A stretch of 64,000 nucleotides of DNA. Origin: Anaerofilum sp. An201 (GTDB lineage: Bacteria > Bacillota > Clostridia > Oscillospirales > Ruminococcaceae). Of this stretch, positions 7,990 through 18,027 are shown one piece after another (position 1 is the first letter of the stretch; every line of letters starts with the position of its first letter). The stretch is taken from positions 103,710 to 167,709 of the forward strand of contig NZ_NFJT01000004.1 in assembly GCF_002160015.1 (NCBI RefSeq), given 5' to 3'. The translations under genes were made by a program, and so were the position numbers. The notes beneath the pieces were generated by a model. That model saw only the letters and a list, made by a program, of their open reading frames with translations, did not search any database and was not told where the DNA came from.

Positions 7990-8334
7990 TCACGACAGCT
8001 TTGCCAGCTGGGTCAATATCTTATGCACCCCATCCCACAAAGCCTCCTGCCGCTGGGATATATCTTCCAGGTCGGCGTCATAAATGCGCCCGGTCTCATG
8101 CACGCGGCGGGTCAGCTGGTTGAGGTTGTTGCTGCTCCGGCGCATCAGGGAGACCAGCTCCTTCAGCTCCGGCAGTTCCAGGCGCACCACATAACCGTCC
8201 AAAGCCATTTTTCGCAGATATGCTTCCCGGTTGGAGGTGCACAGCTGGGCCATCTTTTGCTCGATCATCGCCAGTTCCTCCGGCGAGACCCGGAAGTTCA
8301 GCTGCACCTCCCGCTTGCGCTTGGGGGCGGTCAT
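7990..8334 (-). CDS. mobC: Relaxosome accessory protein MobC
   Basis: 114-residue protein of the plasmid mobilisation relaxosome MobC family (PF05713). It has an N-terminal ribbon-helix-helix-like start (REVQLNFRVSPEELAMIEQKM), the central block YLRKMALDGYVVRLELPELKEL and the C-terminal signature SSNNLNQLTRRVHETG. MobC helps the relaxase open and nick oriT. It overlaps the upstream DUF3849 gene by four bases. A second mobC with the same signature lies at 49761-50102. Confidence 0.92.
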   Translation of the reverse strand: MTAPKRKREVQLNFRVSPEELAMIEQKMAQLCTSNREAYLRKMALDGYVVRLELPELKELVSLMRRSSNNLNQLTRRVHETGRIYDADLEDISQRQEALWDGVHKILTQLAKLS

Positions 8335-9407
8335 CGCTCCGGCTCCTGCTTTTTGCGGGCCGGTGCTTTCTTCTCAGGTTTTTCAGCGGGGTGCGGTTCC
8401 TGCTTCAGCTGGCGGCGGACCGAGGGGCGGCGCTGGCGCAACTCCTTACTGCGGTCCTCGCTGGCAAGGATGGTGACATAGGTGCCGGGACGGTCCACCA
8501 ACCCGGTGATCGTCAGGCTGCGGAACGGCAGCAGTGCCATCAGCTGGTCATGGGCCTGGGTGCCTGCACGGGCCAGAAAGTCCGGCGACACGCGGGCCAT
8601 GTAATGGGTGCCGTGGGGGCTGTTTGGGGTATCCGGGGCGCGCAGCTCCTGCAACAGCCGGGCGGCCTCGGCCTGGATTTCCTCCGGCGTCAGCGGCTGA
8701 AGCCGCAGATAGTCCTGCCGCGCCTGGCTCAGAAACAGATCGACCAGGCCGGGGTGGCTGTCCACCACAAAGTCCAGGTTGCGTTCGCCGCCGAAGCCGT
8801 CCGGGTTGGGCGGGATGTCCACAGTCTTGGCCCACGTCTTGTTGGCCGGGCTGAACCGCCCATCCCAGTCCTTCTGCTGCACAGTGTTTGCTAATACATA
8901 GAGGGTGCGGGTGTAGCCGAACTGCTCGATCACCTGGGGCACCGCGTCTTTGCCCAGCCGATTGTCCCGATAATGTTCCGAAATGGATGCCTCGATGGCC
9001 TCCTTGCAAGCGATGTTGGCGCGGCGGGACGAACGATAGAGGTCCAGTTCGCCCTGTTCGCGGGCATAGGCGGCGTCATGCCGGTTGAGCGGCAGTTCCC
9101 GCTGGGTGTCCAGTGCTGCCTCAGCCCGCTGCTCGATACTGTCCCGCACCACATCCATGTAGGAAGTCTCCCGGTCGGCAAACTCCTTGTACACATCGGC
9201 CAGCGGGGACGGCGACGCCAACAGCGCGGCAGCCCGGCTTTGGGGTAGATCCAGTTCCTCCATTGCCATCAAAATGTCCTCCCGGACAGCGTACTCATAG
9301 GCATGGTTCAGAATTTCTTCCGGCGGCTGGCTTTTCAGCCAGTCCCGGAACTTGTCCTGCTCGGCGGCCATCTTTTCATAGAGGGCCGTATTTTTGTCTG
9401 CGTTCAT
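8331..9407 (-). CDS. DUF3849 (with DUF3848-like N-terminus) mobile-element protein
   Basis: 358-residue protein. The N-terminal 90 residues resemble DUF3848 (NADKNTALYEKMAAEQDKFRD). The centre shows the DUF3849 pattern (LYRSSRRANIACKEAIEASI, then LANTVQQKDWDGRFS and NK-WA). The C-terminal tail is basic and proline-rich, likely disordered. ATG at 9407 is chosen for its AGGAGG box; it starts just after the stop of the giant helicase. The domain is common in Tn1549-like elements and of unknown biochemical role. Confidence 0.8.
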   Translation of the reverse strand: MNADKNTALYEKMAAEQDKFRDWLKSQPPEEILNHAYEYAVREDILMAMEELDLPQSRAAALLASPSPLADVYKEFADRETSYMDVVRDSIEQRAEAALDTQRELPLNRHDAAYAREQGELDLYRSSRRANIACKEAIEASISEHYRDNRLGKDAVPQVIEQFGYTRTLYVLANTVQQKDWDGRFSPANKTWAKTVDIPPNPDGFGGERNLDFVVDSHPGLVDLFLSQARQDYLRLQPLTPEEIQAEAARLLQELRAPDTPNSPHGTHYMARVSPDFLARAGTQAHDQLMALLPFRSLTITGLVDRPGTYVTILASEDRSKELRQRRPSVRRQLKQEPHPAEKPEKKAPARKKQEPER

Positions 9408-9408
9408 G

Positions 9409-12400
9409 TTATCGCACCTCCTGTTCATGGTGTTTGGGTTTCTTTTCGGGGCTGCGCAGCGGCACCGGGCGTTTCAGCCCTTCCAGCACCGAGGGACGGC
9501 TGCTCTTAGCCACCACCGCCTCCGGTGCGGGGTGCTTATGGCCGTCAATATTCAGCAGCACATCCAGCTCTGCCAGCCGGGCGGATTTATCCCGCAGCTC
9601 CTGCTCCTGGGGAAAGGGCTTCCCCACCTCGGCCTTGGCGGCGGCCTGCTGCTGATAGAGGTTATCCAGCTGATTTTTCACCGCCTCCAGCCGCTGGGGC
9701 ATCTGGGCAAGGGCGTTGTCAATACGGGTGAGGTTGCCGCGCGGGTCGGTGCCCAAGGCCGTCCGGTGGGTCATCTCGCCTTTCAGCAGGAGCATATATT
9801 CCTGCCGGAAAGCGTCAAACGACACCGACATAGCAAAGCCCCGGTAGCTGCCCACCGATACCGGATCAGAGCCTTTGACCTCCTTGCAGGCATCCAAAAG
9901 CGCCGCACCGGCGTTCTCCTTGTCGGTCAGGGTGTCGCCCCGGACTTCCATGCCCGCAAAGCCGTCCTCCGGGTGCGGGTGTTCCGCCAGCGTTTTCATA
10001 TCCGCTTCCAGCCCGGTGATAAAACCTTTGTTTTTCTCGATTTCCTCCGGGAAGGTTTTGAGCAGCTGGTCCTCCAAGTGGTATTGCCTGCTTTGGTGGT
10101 CGGCCTTCATCAATTTCAACCGCGCCACGTCCACATCCAGGTCCATGCGTTCCTTGATGCGCGGGTCTCCTGCACACAAAGCCTTGATCTCGGCAAATGA
10201 CAACGCCGTTTCGTCCACATCGTCGCAGCTCCGCACCGGAGATTTGGAGGTCATAATTTGGCTGATAAACCGTTGTTTATTCTCAACGGTCTGCCAGAGG
10301 TAAGCGTCAAACGTCCCCTCGGTGACGTAACGGAACACATGGACAGTCTCGTTCTGGTTGCCCTGACGCTCAATGCGGCCCTTTCTCTGGGCCAGATCGC
10401 CAGGCCGCCACGGGCAGTCCAGGTCATGCAGTGCCACCAGGCGATCCTGGACGTTGGTACCCGCGCCCATTGTCTGTGTACTGCCCAGCAGCACCCGCAC
10501 CTGGCCGGTGCGCACCTTGGAGAACAACTCTTTTTTTCGAACCTCGGTGTTGGCCTCATGGATAAAGGCGATCTGTTCGGCAGGCACTCCCTTGGCAATG
10601 AGCTTTTGTTGAATGTCCTCATACACCGTAAAGGCCGGTTCCGGCTCTGGCAGCGGCACCGCGTCCTCCAATGCGTGCAGCGTTGGGTTGTCCAGCGCCT
10701 TCGCTGCCTTTTTGGCAGGCCGGGCCTGGGGCGTAGAGATGTCGCAAAAGACCAGCTGTGTCAGCTTGTCGGCCTCGCCGTCCCGCCAGATTTGCATGAT
10801 ATTGTCCACACACTGGTTGACTTTGGTGCCGGGTTCGTCTGGGAGCAGCTGGTTGATGATCCTCTGGTCCAGGCCCAGCTTGCGTCCGTCGCTGGTGATC
10901 TTGAGCATATTGTCCTGGGACGGGTCCACCGTACCGCTGTGTACCTGAGACGCCCGCTCGGAGAGTGCCTGTACCATCTCTTTCTGGATTTCGGTGGGCT
11001 GGGCCACGACGTTGTGGTACTCCACCTGCGGCGTGGACAGATGCAGCTGGTCGGCGGTCTTGATGTCCGCGACCTCTTTGAACAGGTTCATCAGCTCCGG
11101 CAGGTTGAAGAACTTGGAGAAACGGGTCCTGGCCCGGTAGCCGGTTCCCTCCGGGGCAAGCTCCAGCGAGGTGCAGGTCTCCCCGAAGCGGCTGGCCCAG
11201 CAGTCAAAGTGGGTCATGCCCAGCTCTTGCAGGCGGTCATATTGGAGATACCGCTGCATGGTATAAAGTTCGGTCATACTGTTCGACACAGGTGTGCCGG
11301 TCGCAAAGACAACGCCCCGGCCACCCGTCAGCTCATCCATATAGCGGCACTTGGCGAACATATCGCTGGATTTCTGCGCGTCCGTAGTGGAGAGGCCCGC
11401 CACATTGCGCATTTTGGTGTAAAGAAACAGATTTTTATAGTTGTGGGCCTCATCCACGAACAGCCGGTCAACGCCCAACTGCTCAAACGTCACCACGTCA
11501 TCTTTTCGGTCCTCGGCTTGCAGCTTTTCCAGCCTGGCTTCCAGGGACTTTCGGGTGCGTTCCAGTTGCTTGACCGTAAAACGCTCCCCACCGCTGGCCT
11601 CTACCTCAGAGATACCCTCGGTGATCTCCCAGATCTGTTCCTGCAAAAGCCGCTCCTGGCGTTCCTTGCTGATGGGGATTTTCTCAAACTGGCTGTGACC
11701 CATGATGATGGCATCGTAGTCGCCAGTGGCGACTCTGGCACAAAATTTTTTGCGATTGTGCTTCTCAAAATCTTTTCGCGTTGTCACCAGGATGTTAGCG
11801 GATGGGTAGAGCCGCAGGAACTCCGACGCCCACTGCTCGGTCAAGTGGTTCGGCACCACAAAGAGAGATTTCTGGCAAAGGCCCAATCGTTTGGCCTCCA
11901 TCGCGGCCCCAACCATTTCAAAAGTTTTGCCCGCACCCACCTCATGGGCCAGCAGCGTGTTGCCGCCGTACAGCACATGGGCGATGGCGTTTTTCTGGTG
12001 TTCCCGCAGGGTGATGGACGGGTTCATGCCGCCAAAGACGATATGGCTGCCGTCATACTCGCGGGGCCTGGTACTGTTCATTTCTTCATTGTACTGGCGC
12101 ACCAATGCCTGCCGCCGCTCCGGGTCGCGCCAAATCCAATCCTTGAACGCCTCACGGATGGCCTGCTGCTTCTGGGCCGCCAGAGTAGTTTCTTTGGCGT
12201 TCAGCACCCGGCGCTCCTTGCCGTCTGCGTCCTCCACGGTGTCGTAGATGCGGACATCCCGCAGGTTCAGGCTGTCCTCCAGGATTTTATAGGCGTTGGC
12301 CCGCTCAGTTCCATACGTCGAGTAAGCAGCCACATTGTTCTGCCCAACGGCATTTTTACCGGAGATCTGCCATTCCGCCGTAAAGGGGGTATAGTGGACC

Positions 12401-15400
12401 TCAATGCTGCGCTGAAGGTAAAAGGGTGTGTCAAAGGTCTCGTACATGAATTGCTGGATGTACTCTTTGTCGATCCATGTTGCCCCCAGCCGCACTTCGA
12501 TCTCGGAAGCGTCCAGGTCCTTGGGCTGGGCGGCAGTCAGGGCTTCCACGTTGACCGCGAAGGCCGGGTCCTGCTCCGCCGCCCGCTGAGCCTGACGCAG
12601 CTTCCGGCGCACGTTGCCGGACAGGTACTCATCCGCCGCGACATAGAGGGGTGTCCCATCCGGCTCACTCTGGCCGGGCACACGGAAAATGACGCCTTGC
12701 AGTTCAGCGGCCAATTCCTCACTGGTTTTGCCGGTCAGCTGCTCCATGTAAGCCATATCCACACAGGCTTTCTCCGAAATGGATACCGCAAGTGCTTCGC
12801 TGGCCGTGTCCACCGTGGTGACGGCTTCATGGGGTTTGATGGTCCGCTTTGAAAACATATCCGCCTTGCGCTCCAGTTTGCCGTCCTCGTCCAGCACCTC
12901 CAGGGCGCAGAGCAGATAGTAGCTGCTGTCATCGGCAAAGGCCAGCCGATTGGCCCGGTCGTTGATAAGGCCATACTTGGCGGAAAAATCGTCATAGAGC
13001 CGGTTCAGCTCGGCCATCTGTCCCTGGATGGCGGCCTCCGGCGCGGCGGCGTCCATTTCCAGGTCGATGAGCCGCTGCACACAGTCCCGCAGCCCCACCA
13101 GCCCCTTGACACGGGCCTCGGCGGTGGCGTTCAGGTCAGGGCGCACCATGCGGCTGTTTTCCCGGAAGTACACCGCACCGTCCACCACCGTGTAGGAATA
13201 GTTCTTCACGTTGGGGTCAGCTGGGAGGGATTCGTCGATGTCCTCGCCCTCGCCCAGCTCCGGCAGCGCGGCCTCCTGATAGGTTCCCTGGATGTACTTC
13301 ACGGCATCGTGCAGCTGGTCGGCCAGCTCCAACCCTTCGATGGGGGCCACGGTGTAGTCCTGCTTGCCATATTGGGTGCTTTCAGCGGTAGGCCGCCCTA
13401 ACACCATCTCTGGGTGGTCCAGAAAATATTGGTTGACCGTGAAGCCGTCCTCGGTCCGGCCCACCTGGGTCCAGTCCGGCGCAATATCCAGCGGGCGGTC
13501 CCGCTTTTGCAGAAAGAGAATGTCCGAAACAACCTCCGTTCCGGCATTCTTTTTGAAAGCGTCATTGGGCAGACGAATGGCTCCCAGCAGTTCGGCCCGC
13601 TGGGCCAGATACCGGCGCACGGTGGAATCCTTGGCGTCCATCGTATAGCGGCTGGTGACGAAAGCCACCATGCCGCCGGGCCGCACTTGGTCTAAAGATT
13701 TTGCAAAAAAGTAGTTATGGATGTTGAAGCCCAGCTTATTGTAGGCTCTGTCGTTGACTTGGTACTGGCCGAAAGGCACGTTGCCGATGGCAAGGTCGTA
13801 AAAGTCCCGCCGGTCGGTGGTCTCGAAGCCCGCCACGGTGATGTCAGCCTTGGGGTAAAGCTGCTTTGCGATCCGGCCGCTGATGGAATCCAGCTCCACG
13901 CCGTACAGGCGGCTGTCCGCCATACTCTCCGGCAGCATTCCGAAGAAATTGCCCACGCCCATAGACGGCTCCAAAATGTTGCCGGTACGGAAGCCCATCT
14001 TCTCCACGGCCTCATAGATGGCACGGATGACGGTAGGGCTGGTGTAGTGGGCATTCAAGGTGGAGGCTCTGGCCGCAGCGTATTCCTCCGGGGTCAGCAG
14101 TTCTTTCAGTTCCGAAAACTCGGCAGCCCACGCAGATTTGTCCGGGTCAAAGGCATCTGCCAGGCCACCCCAGCCAACATAGCGGGACAATACCGCCTGC
14201 TGCTCCGGCGTGGACTGCCCGGTGGTCTCCTCCAGATGCTTCAGCAGCTTAATCGCTGCCACATTGGCCTGGTACTTGGCCTTGGGGCCGCCCTCACCCA
14301 GATGGTCGTCGGTGATGTGAAAATTCTGCGCGTTGCGGCGCAGGTTGTCTTTGTACTCTTGGTAGGCCGCCTGCTCAGCTGCCCTCTGGTCGGGGAAGGT
14401 CTGCCACTCACCGTTTACCGGGATGGCGACCTGCGGCCCCGGTTCTGCATCTGCCTCCACTTCCGGGGCGGGCACGGGTTCCTGCGGCGTGGGTTCCGGC
14501 TGGTCGATGTGCAGCCGTTCCACCACCACGTCATAGGGCAGGTTATTCTTGTCGCCGGGGTAGACCTTAACTGGCTCGGCTGTGATTTCCGGCGCAGGGG
14601 TTTCTTTTTCCCCCGGCGTAAACAGTCCGGCGTTGCGCTCATCCTGGCGCAGCCAGGTTTCAAACTGTTCCCGGCTGATGACATCATAACTCCAGGCATA
14701 AGGCCCGGTGTAAATGCGGACCGTTGTATCTTCAATGGCATCAATCGTGCCGGTGATGGGATGATCGGGCGCAGGGAGCGTCACATGGTCGCCCACCTGG
14801 TAAGAAGGGGTGCCTTCCAGGAAGGGCGTGTTCAACCGGTCCGCAAAGGCTTCGGCTTCTTCCCTTGTTTCAAAGGTCTGGTATATATCATCCAGATCAT
14901 AATAGCGCCCCGTCTGCTGGTCGCGGACAATGAAGGGTTCTTCAAACGCATCCGATGTTTCCTCTACCGCATACCGCTTAAAGCCGTCTGGGTCCTGGAA
15001 GAATCCGTCCTGCTCATGCACATACAATCCCCGCAGAAGCGGCACAAGTTCATCCCAGCGGTATGCCAGGGTCGCAAGTTTTCGTTCCTCATGGTCCAGG
15101 ATCTCCACCTCAACGCTGGTGGTGAAGGTGCGGTAGTCCGCTATATCCCCGGTCACAAGGTCCATCGTCTCCACGCGCCCGGAATACAGCTCGGAAAGGC
15201 GTTTGGCGATTTTGGTGTTGCCCTCGCCATCCCGTAGCCAGCGGGAAATGTACTCCTTATCCTGCCAGGCAAGCAGGCCGGAAGTCAGCACTTCCCGCAG
15301 GTCCTGGTCCGCTTTCTCCGGGTTGGCAAAAAGGAACTCGGTAATGGAGCCGTTTCGCAGGTCGTTTTTCAGAAGCTGCTCGAACCGTTCCCGGCTTTCG

Positions 15401-17733
15401 GCCCGGAAGATTGGGTAAGTCATGCCGGAAGGAAGAAGCTGTACGGTATCCGCCCGCAGTTCTGTGATCTGGTATTCCTGATTGTCCAGATAGACCGTGT
15501 CGCCCTCATGGTAGACCGGCGCGGCAGGGTCATAGACCTTTTCCTCCGGGATGGCCTGCTGGATGGCCTCGTATTCTTCATCGGAAACGGTAATGTCAAT
15601 CTCATGAGCCGGCTCCCCGTTCCCGATGGTGATGGTGTCTCCCTCGCGGGTGACGGGCTGGCCGGACAGGTCGGGTGGTGCGACCTGTGCCTGCGCGGCC
15701 TCATCCGGGTAGTTGCCAAAAATACGCAGGTAGGTCCGCTGCTGCAAATCGTAGATTGCCGCGCCGTCGTAGGCAAAGCCGTCCGGCTCCATCGTGCCGT
15801 CCACATACCCCTGGGCGGCCTTTTCGGCTTCTTCCCGTTTGGGATATTCCATACGCTCATCAAAGCCGTTCTCAGAATGGTGATAGACCACCACCTGATA
15901 CCGGCGGACATCCTGCTCTTGCCTTTCCGGCTGGCGCTCCTGTTCTGTCAGGAAAGTGCCATCCGCAATGAGCTGGGCAATCCGGCGCTGCACTTTGGGC
16001 CACGGCAATTCCATTTCTACGGAGCTTCCGGCACGGGCGAGCAACAGCTTTGTGCTGTCTCCGCCGCTATATTCGCGGGCCAGCCAGGCAGCGGTATCTT
16101 TCTCTCGTGCATGGTCTGCCATATAGTGGACCACCGCACGTTTGCTGGCAGCGTCCCCATTCCAAACGCGGATGGCATCGTCGATGTCATCCTGCGAAAG
16201 CGGGCGCAGCAGCTCGTGGAGACGCGGATAGGTCTCGTCAATGATTTCTCTGTGCAAGCGTTGGCGGAACTCCGGCGTATAGGAATAGAGCTGGAGCAGC
16301 TCCCTGTTGCCGGACGACAAAACAGCGCGGCGGATGGCCGATCTGCCTTCAATCACGGCACTTTCATAATCGCTGTGACCACAGGCGTTGCGGTATCGGG
16401 TATCCTCGGTAACAGCCTCCAGTACAATAGGCTTATATTTCTCATGCAGCTCTCGGAGGGTAGGCTTTACCGACTCCGCCTCATAGTCGCCAGCTTCTGG
16501 CTGCGGCTGCTCCTGGGCAAAAGAAGAAGCAGAGGGCGTTTTCACACTCTCTGCTTCGTCAATTATCTGGATTTGTTCCGCTTCGGAGAGGAACAGGTTT
16601 AAGGTCAGCTGTTGATAAGCTCCGCCAGCAGGATCTCCTCGGCCTGGGCCTTGCAGGTGTTCATCAGGCCCACCCACTGCATCGGGTCGCGGGCTTTCAG
16701 CTCCTCCGTCGCGCCCGCCGACTCCGCCAGCTGGGGCATCATCTGCTCCAGACGGCTGTTCGCCGTCTCGTCGATCTCGATGAGGTGCGGGTACAGCTTC
16801 TCGGTCAGCAGCAGCTGGTTGTAAATCAGGGGCCGGTGTTCCTTCAGATACGCTTTCCGCAGCCGCCCGTACTTGCCCAGGGGCTTCTCCGGCTGTTCGC
16901 TCAGGCTCAGGTCGGGAATCAGGTAATCCCCGTTCTGCGTGTAAGTCAGGTTGTTCTTCATGGTGGTTGCTCCTTTCCGCGAGTTGTTCGCGCTCATAAT
17001 TCTGGATGGTGACGCCGATCTGCCGCAGCACCTGCTGGTTCATCTGACTGACCGCCGCTCCCAATGCCCCAACCGTGGCCGGGGTATTAAAATCGAAAAT
17101 CGGCATGAAGTCCTCATGCTGGAAATATTGCTCCGTATCCAGCCCACATCGGGACATCAGGGCGTAGGCGATGCTGACGGTGGCGGCAGACTTGAATTGC
17201 ACCTCGATGTTGTACTCATCGTACTCCTCCAAAAAGGAACCGTCAACGATATAGAGAATGTCCTGCCTGTGTTCGTCCCAGTATTCCTCCGCCAGCTTGG
17301 CGGCCACATCAGCCAGTTGCTGGGCCAGGTCGTTGCTGCTCACATCGTAGTTGCGTTCCAGCATGGCCGACACAGGCCCAATGTGCCGTTCCTCCAGCTG
17401 CCACAGCCAGGGGGTGCGGGAATGTTCACGGGTGCCGGTGTCGGAAATATCGAACACATAGCGCAGGCGGGGCCGGCCCCCGGAATCGTCCACCAGGGCG
17501 ATGCCCTTGGAACCGCGCCGCACATACCGGCCCATGCGGTCATTCCACAGGTCGTACTCGGCGCAGGCGGTAGCGTCCGGGCGCTGAGCGTAGATCATCA
17601 GCTGCTCGTGATAGGGGTACTTGTAAAGCCGGGCGGCGGTAGTGAGAAAGCCCGCCCACTCCTGCCAACTGCCGGTGAGCTGGACCGCGACCTTCTCCGC
17701 CATCTGCGCGTACATTTCTGCTTTGGTTGGCAT
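9409..17733 (-). CDS. Giant SNF2-type helicase / N6-adenine methylase polyprotein of conjugative elements
   Basis: 2774-residue protein. In order: an ArdC/LtrC-like N-terminal domain (1-245; LTTAARLYKYPYHEQLMIYAQ); a G/A/P/R/D-rich linker (246-376); large polyvalent segments; an adenine-methylase domain (motif I LEPSMGVGNFFG, motif IV GNVPFG); then an SNF2 helicase with Walker A (HEVGAGKTFEMV), the VDEAHNYKN box, ATGTPVSNS and motif VI QRKGRIERQGNQN; and a helical tail. Such proteins are hallmarks of Tn1549-like elements and are thought to protect or process transferred DNA; biochemical proof is limited. Start at 17733 has GGGAGG upstream. Within the linker another gene, tnpV, is read in a different frame. 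Confidence 0.9.
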   Translation of the reverse strand: MPTKAEMYAQMAEKVAVQLTGSWQEWAGFLTTAARLYKYPYHEQLMIYAQRPDATACAEYDLWNDRMGRYVRRGSKGIALVDDSGGRPRLRYVFDISDTGTREHSRTPWLWQLEERHIGPVSAMLERNYDVSSNDLAQQLADVAAKLAEEYWDEHRQDILYIVDGSFLEEYDEYNIEVQFKSAATVSIAYALMSRCGLDTEQYFQHEDFMPIFDFNTPATVGALGAAVSQMNQQVLRQIGVTIQNYEREQLAERSNHHEEQPDLHAERGLPDSRPEPERTAGEAPGQVRAAAESVSEGTPAPDLQPAAADREAVPAPHRDRRDGEQPSGADDAPAGGVGGRDGGAESPRPDAVGGPDEHLQGPGRGDPAGGAYQQLTLNLFLSEAEQIQIIDEAESVKTPSASSFAQEQPQPEAGDYEAESVKPTLRELHEKYKPIVLEAVTEDTRYRNACGHSDYESAVIEGRSAIRRAVLSSGNRELLQLYSYTPEFRQRLHREIIDETYPRLHELLRPLSQDDIDDAIRVWNGDAASKRAVVHYMADHAREKDTAAWLAREYSGGDSTKLLLARAGSSVEMELPWPKVQRRIAQLIADGTFLTEQERQPERQEQDVRRYQVVVYHHSENGFDERMEYPKREEAEKAAQGYVDGTMEPDGFAYDGAAIYDLQQRTYLRIFGNYPDEAAQAQVAPPDLSGQPVTREGDTITIGNGEPAHEIDITVSDEEYEAIQQAIPEEKVYDPAAPVYHEGDTVYLDNQEYQITELRADTVQLLPSGMTYPIFRAESRERFEQLLKNDLRNGSITEFLFANPEKADQDLREVLTSGLLAWQDKEYISRWLRDGEGNTKIAKRLSELYSGRVETMDLVTGDIADYRTFTTSVEVEILDHEERKLATLAYRWDELVPLLRGLYVHEQDGFFQDPDGFKRYAVEETSDAFEEPFIVRDQQTGRYYDLDDIYQTFETREEAEAFADRLNTPFLEGTPSYQVGDHVTLPAPDHPITGTIDAIEDTTVRIYTGPYAWSYDVISREQFETWLRQDERNAGLFTPGEKETPAPEITAEPVKVYPGDKNNLPYDVVVERLHIDQPEPTPQEPVPAPEVEADAEPGPQVAIPVNGEWQTFPDQRAAEQAAYQEYKDNLRRNAQNFHITDDHLGEGGPKAKYQANVAAIKLLKHLEETTGQSTPEQQAVLSRYVGWGGLADAFDPDKSAWAAEFSELKELLTPEEYAAARASTLNAHYTSPTVIRAIYEAVEKMGFRTGNILEPSMGVGNFFGMLPESMADSRLYGVELDSISGRIAKQLYPKADITVAGFETTDRRDFYDLAIGNVPFGQYQVNDRAYNKLGFNIHNYFFAKSLDQVRPGGMVAFVTSRYTMDAKDSTVRRYLAQRAELLGAIRLPNDAFKKNAGTEVVSDILFLQKRDRPLDIAPDWTQVGRTEDGFTVNQYFLDHPEMVLGRPTAESTQYGKQDYTVAPIEGLELADQLHDAVKYIQGTYQEAALPELGEGEDIDESLPADPNVKNYSYTVVDGAVYFRENSRMVRPDLNATAEARVKGLVGLRDCVQRLIDLEMDAAAPEAAIQGQMAELNRLYDDFSAKYGLINDRANRLAFADDSSYYLLCALEVLDEDGKLERKADMFSKRTIKPHEAVTTVDTASEALAVSISEKACVDMAYMEQLTGKTSEELAAELQGVIFRVPGQSEPDGTPLYVAADEYLSGNVRRKLRQAQRAAEQDPAFAVNVEALTAAQPKDLDASEIEVRLGATWIDKEYIQQFMYETFDTPFYLQRSIEVHYTPFTAEWQISGKNAVGQNNVAAYSTYGTERANAYKILEDSLNLRDVRIYDTVEDADGKERRVLNAKETTLAAQKQQAIREAFKDWIWRDPERRQALVRQYNEEMNSTRPREYDGSHIVFGGMNPSITLREHQKNAIAHVLYGGNTLLAHEVGAGKTFEMVGAAMEAKRLGLCQKSLFVVPNHLTEQWASEFLRLYPSANILVTTRKDFEKHNRKKFCARVATGDYDAIIMGHSQFEKIPISKERQERLLQEQIWEITEGISEVEASGGERFTVKQLERTRKSLEARLEKLQAEDRKDDVVTFEQLGVDRLFVDEAHNYKNLFLYTKMRNVAGLSTTDAQKSSDMFAKCRYMDELTGGRGVVFATGTPVSNSMTELYTMQRYLQYDRLQELGMTHFDCWASRFGETCTSLELAPEGTGYRARTRFSKFFNLPELMNLFKEVADIKTADQLHLSTPQVEYHNVVAQPTEIQKEMVQALSERASQVHSGTVDPSQDNMLKITSDGRKLGLDQRIINQLLPDEPGTKVNQCVDNIMQIWRDGEADKLTQLVFCDISTPQARPAKKAAKALDNPTLHALEDAVPLPEPEPAFTVYEDIQQKLIAKGVPAEQIAFIHEANTEVRKKELFSKVRTGQVRVLLGSTQTMGAGTNVQDRLVALHDLDCPWRPGDLAQRKGRIERQGNQNETVHVFRYVTEGTFDAYLWQTVENKQRFISQIMTSKSPVRSCDDVDETALSFAEIKALCAGDPRIKERMDLDVDVARLKLMKADHQSRQYHLEDQLLKTFPEEIEKNKGFITGLEADMKTLAEHPHPEDGFAGMEVRGDTLTDKENAGAALLDACKEVKGSDPVSVGSYRGFAMSVSFDAFRQEYMLLLKGEMTHRTALGTDPRGNLTRIDNALAQMPQRLEAVKNQLDNLYQQQAAAKAEVGKPFPQEQELRDKSARLAELDVLLNIDGHKHPAPEAVVAKSSRPSVLEGLKRPVPLRSPEKKPKHHEQEVR
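16605..16961 (-). CDS. tnpV: TnpV-like transposon-encoded protein, nested out of frame in the helicase gene
   Basis: 118-residue protein beginning MKNNLTYTQNGDYLIPDLSL. It contains the family blocks LGKYGRLRKAYLKEHRP, LYPHLIEIDETANSRLEQMM and MQWVGLMNTCKAQAEEILL, which match TnpV proteins of Tn4451-like and other Clostridia elements. A strong ribosome binding site (GGAAAGGAG) lies about 8 bases before the ATG at 16961. The whole gene lies on the same strand as the giant helicase, in another frame, and coincides with that protein's low-complexity linker. TnpV has no proven function. See findings for the overprinting question. Confidence 0.75.
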   Translation of the reverse strand: MKNNLTYTQNGDYLIPDLSLSEQPEKPLGKYGRLRKAYLKEHRPLIYNQLLLTEKLYPHLIEIDETANSRLEQMMPQLAESAGATEELKARDPMQWVGLMNTCKAQAEEILLAELINS

Positions 17734-17810
17734 GGTTATCTGTCCTCCCTTCCATTCAGGAATCGAAAAGGGGCGGCACGGTGGCCGCCCCGGCTGGTCA
17801 AAACAGGGTG

Positions 17811-18026
17811 TTACTCGTCAAAATCAGGGTACAGTTCCAGCTCGTCAAACTCGGTATCAGTCATAACTCGGAGCTTGGCGAGGGTGCTGTTGGTCAGGGC
17901 CAGCAGTTCGGTCTCGTCCGGCTCCAAATGGCCACGCATCTCGGACAGCGCCTCGATGGCTCCCAGGCGACTGCCGGGGTTGTAGATGCACAGCAGGTTG
18001 GTTTCTTCAAAGGTCATAGCGTTCAT
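17811..18026 (-). CDS. Transposon-transfer assisting protein (TTRAP family)
   Basis: 71-residue acidic protein (MTFEETNLLCIYNPGSRLGA, then MRGHLEP-ETELLALTNSTLAKL). The pattern is that of PF14203, small proteins found in Tn916/Tn1549-like elements next to the methylase-helicase and thought, without biochemical proof, to assist transfer. GGGAG lies before ATG 18026; a second ATG three codons in is also possible. It starts just after the stop of the upstream polyprotein. Confidence 0.85.
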   Translation of the reverse strand: MNAMTFEETNLLCIYNPGSRLGAIEALSEMRGHLEPDETELLALTNSTLAKLRVMTDTEFDELELYPDFDE

Positions 18027-18027
18027 A

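Noticed and set aside
10258..12852. Long plus-strand open frame opposite the giant helicase gene
   Set aside because: It is antisense to well-conserved helicase and methylase motifs, has no domain or ribosome binding site, and is explained by high G+C.
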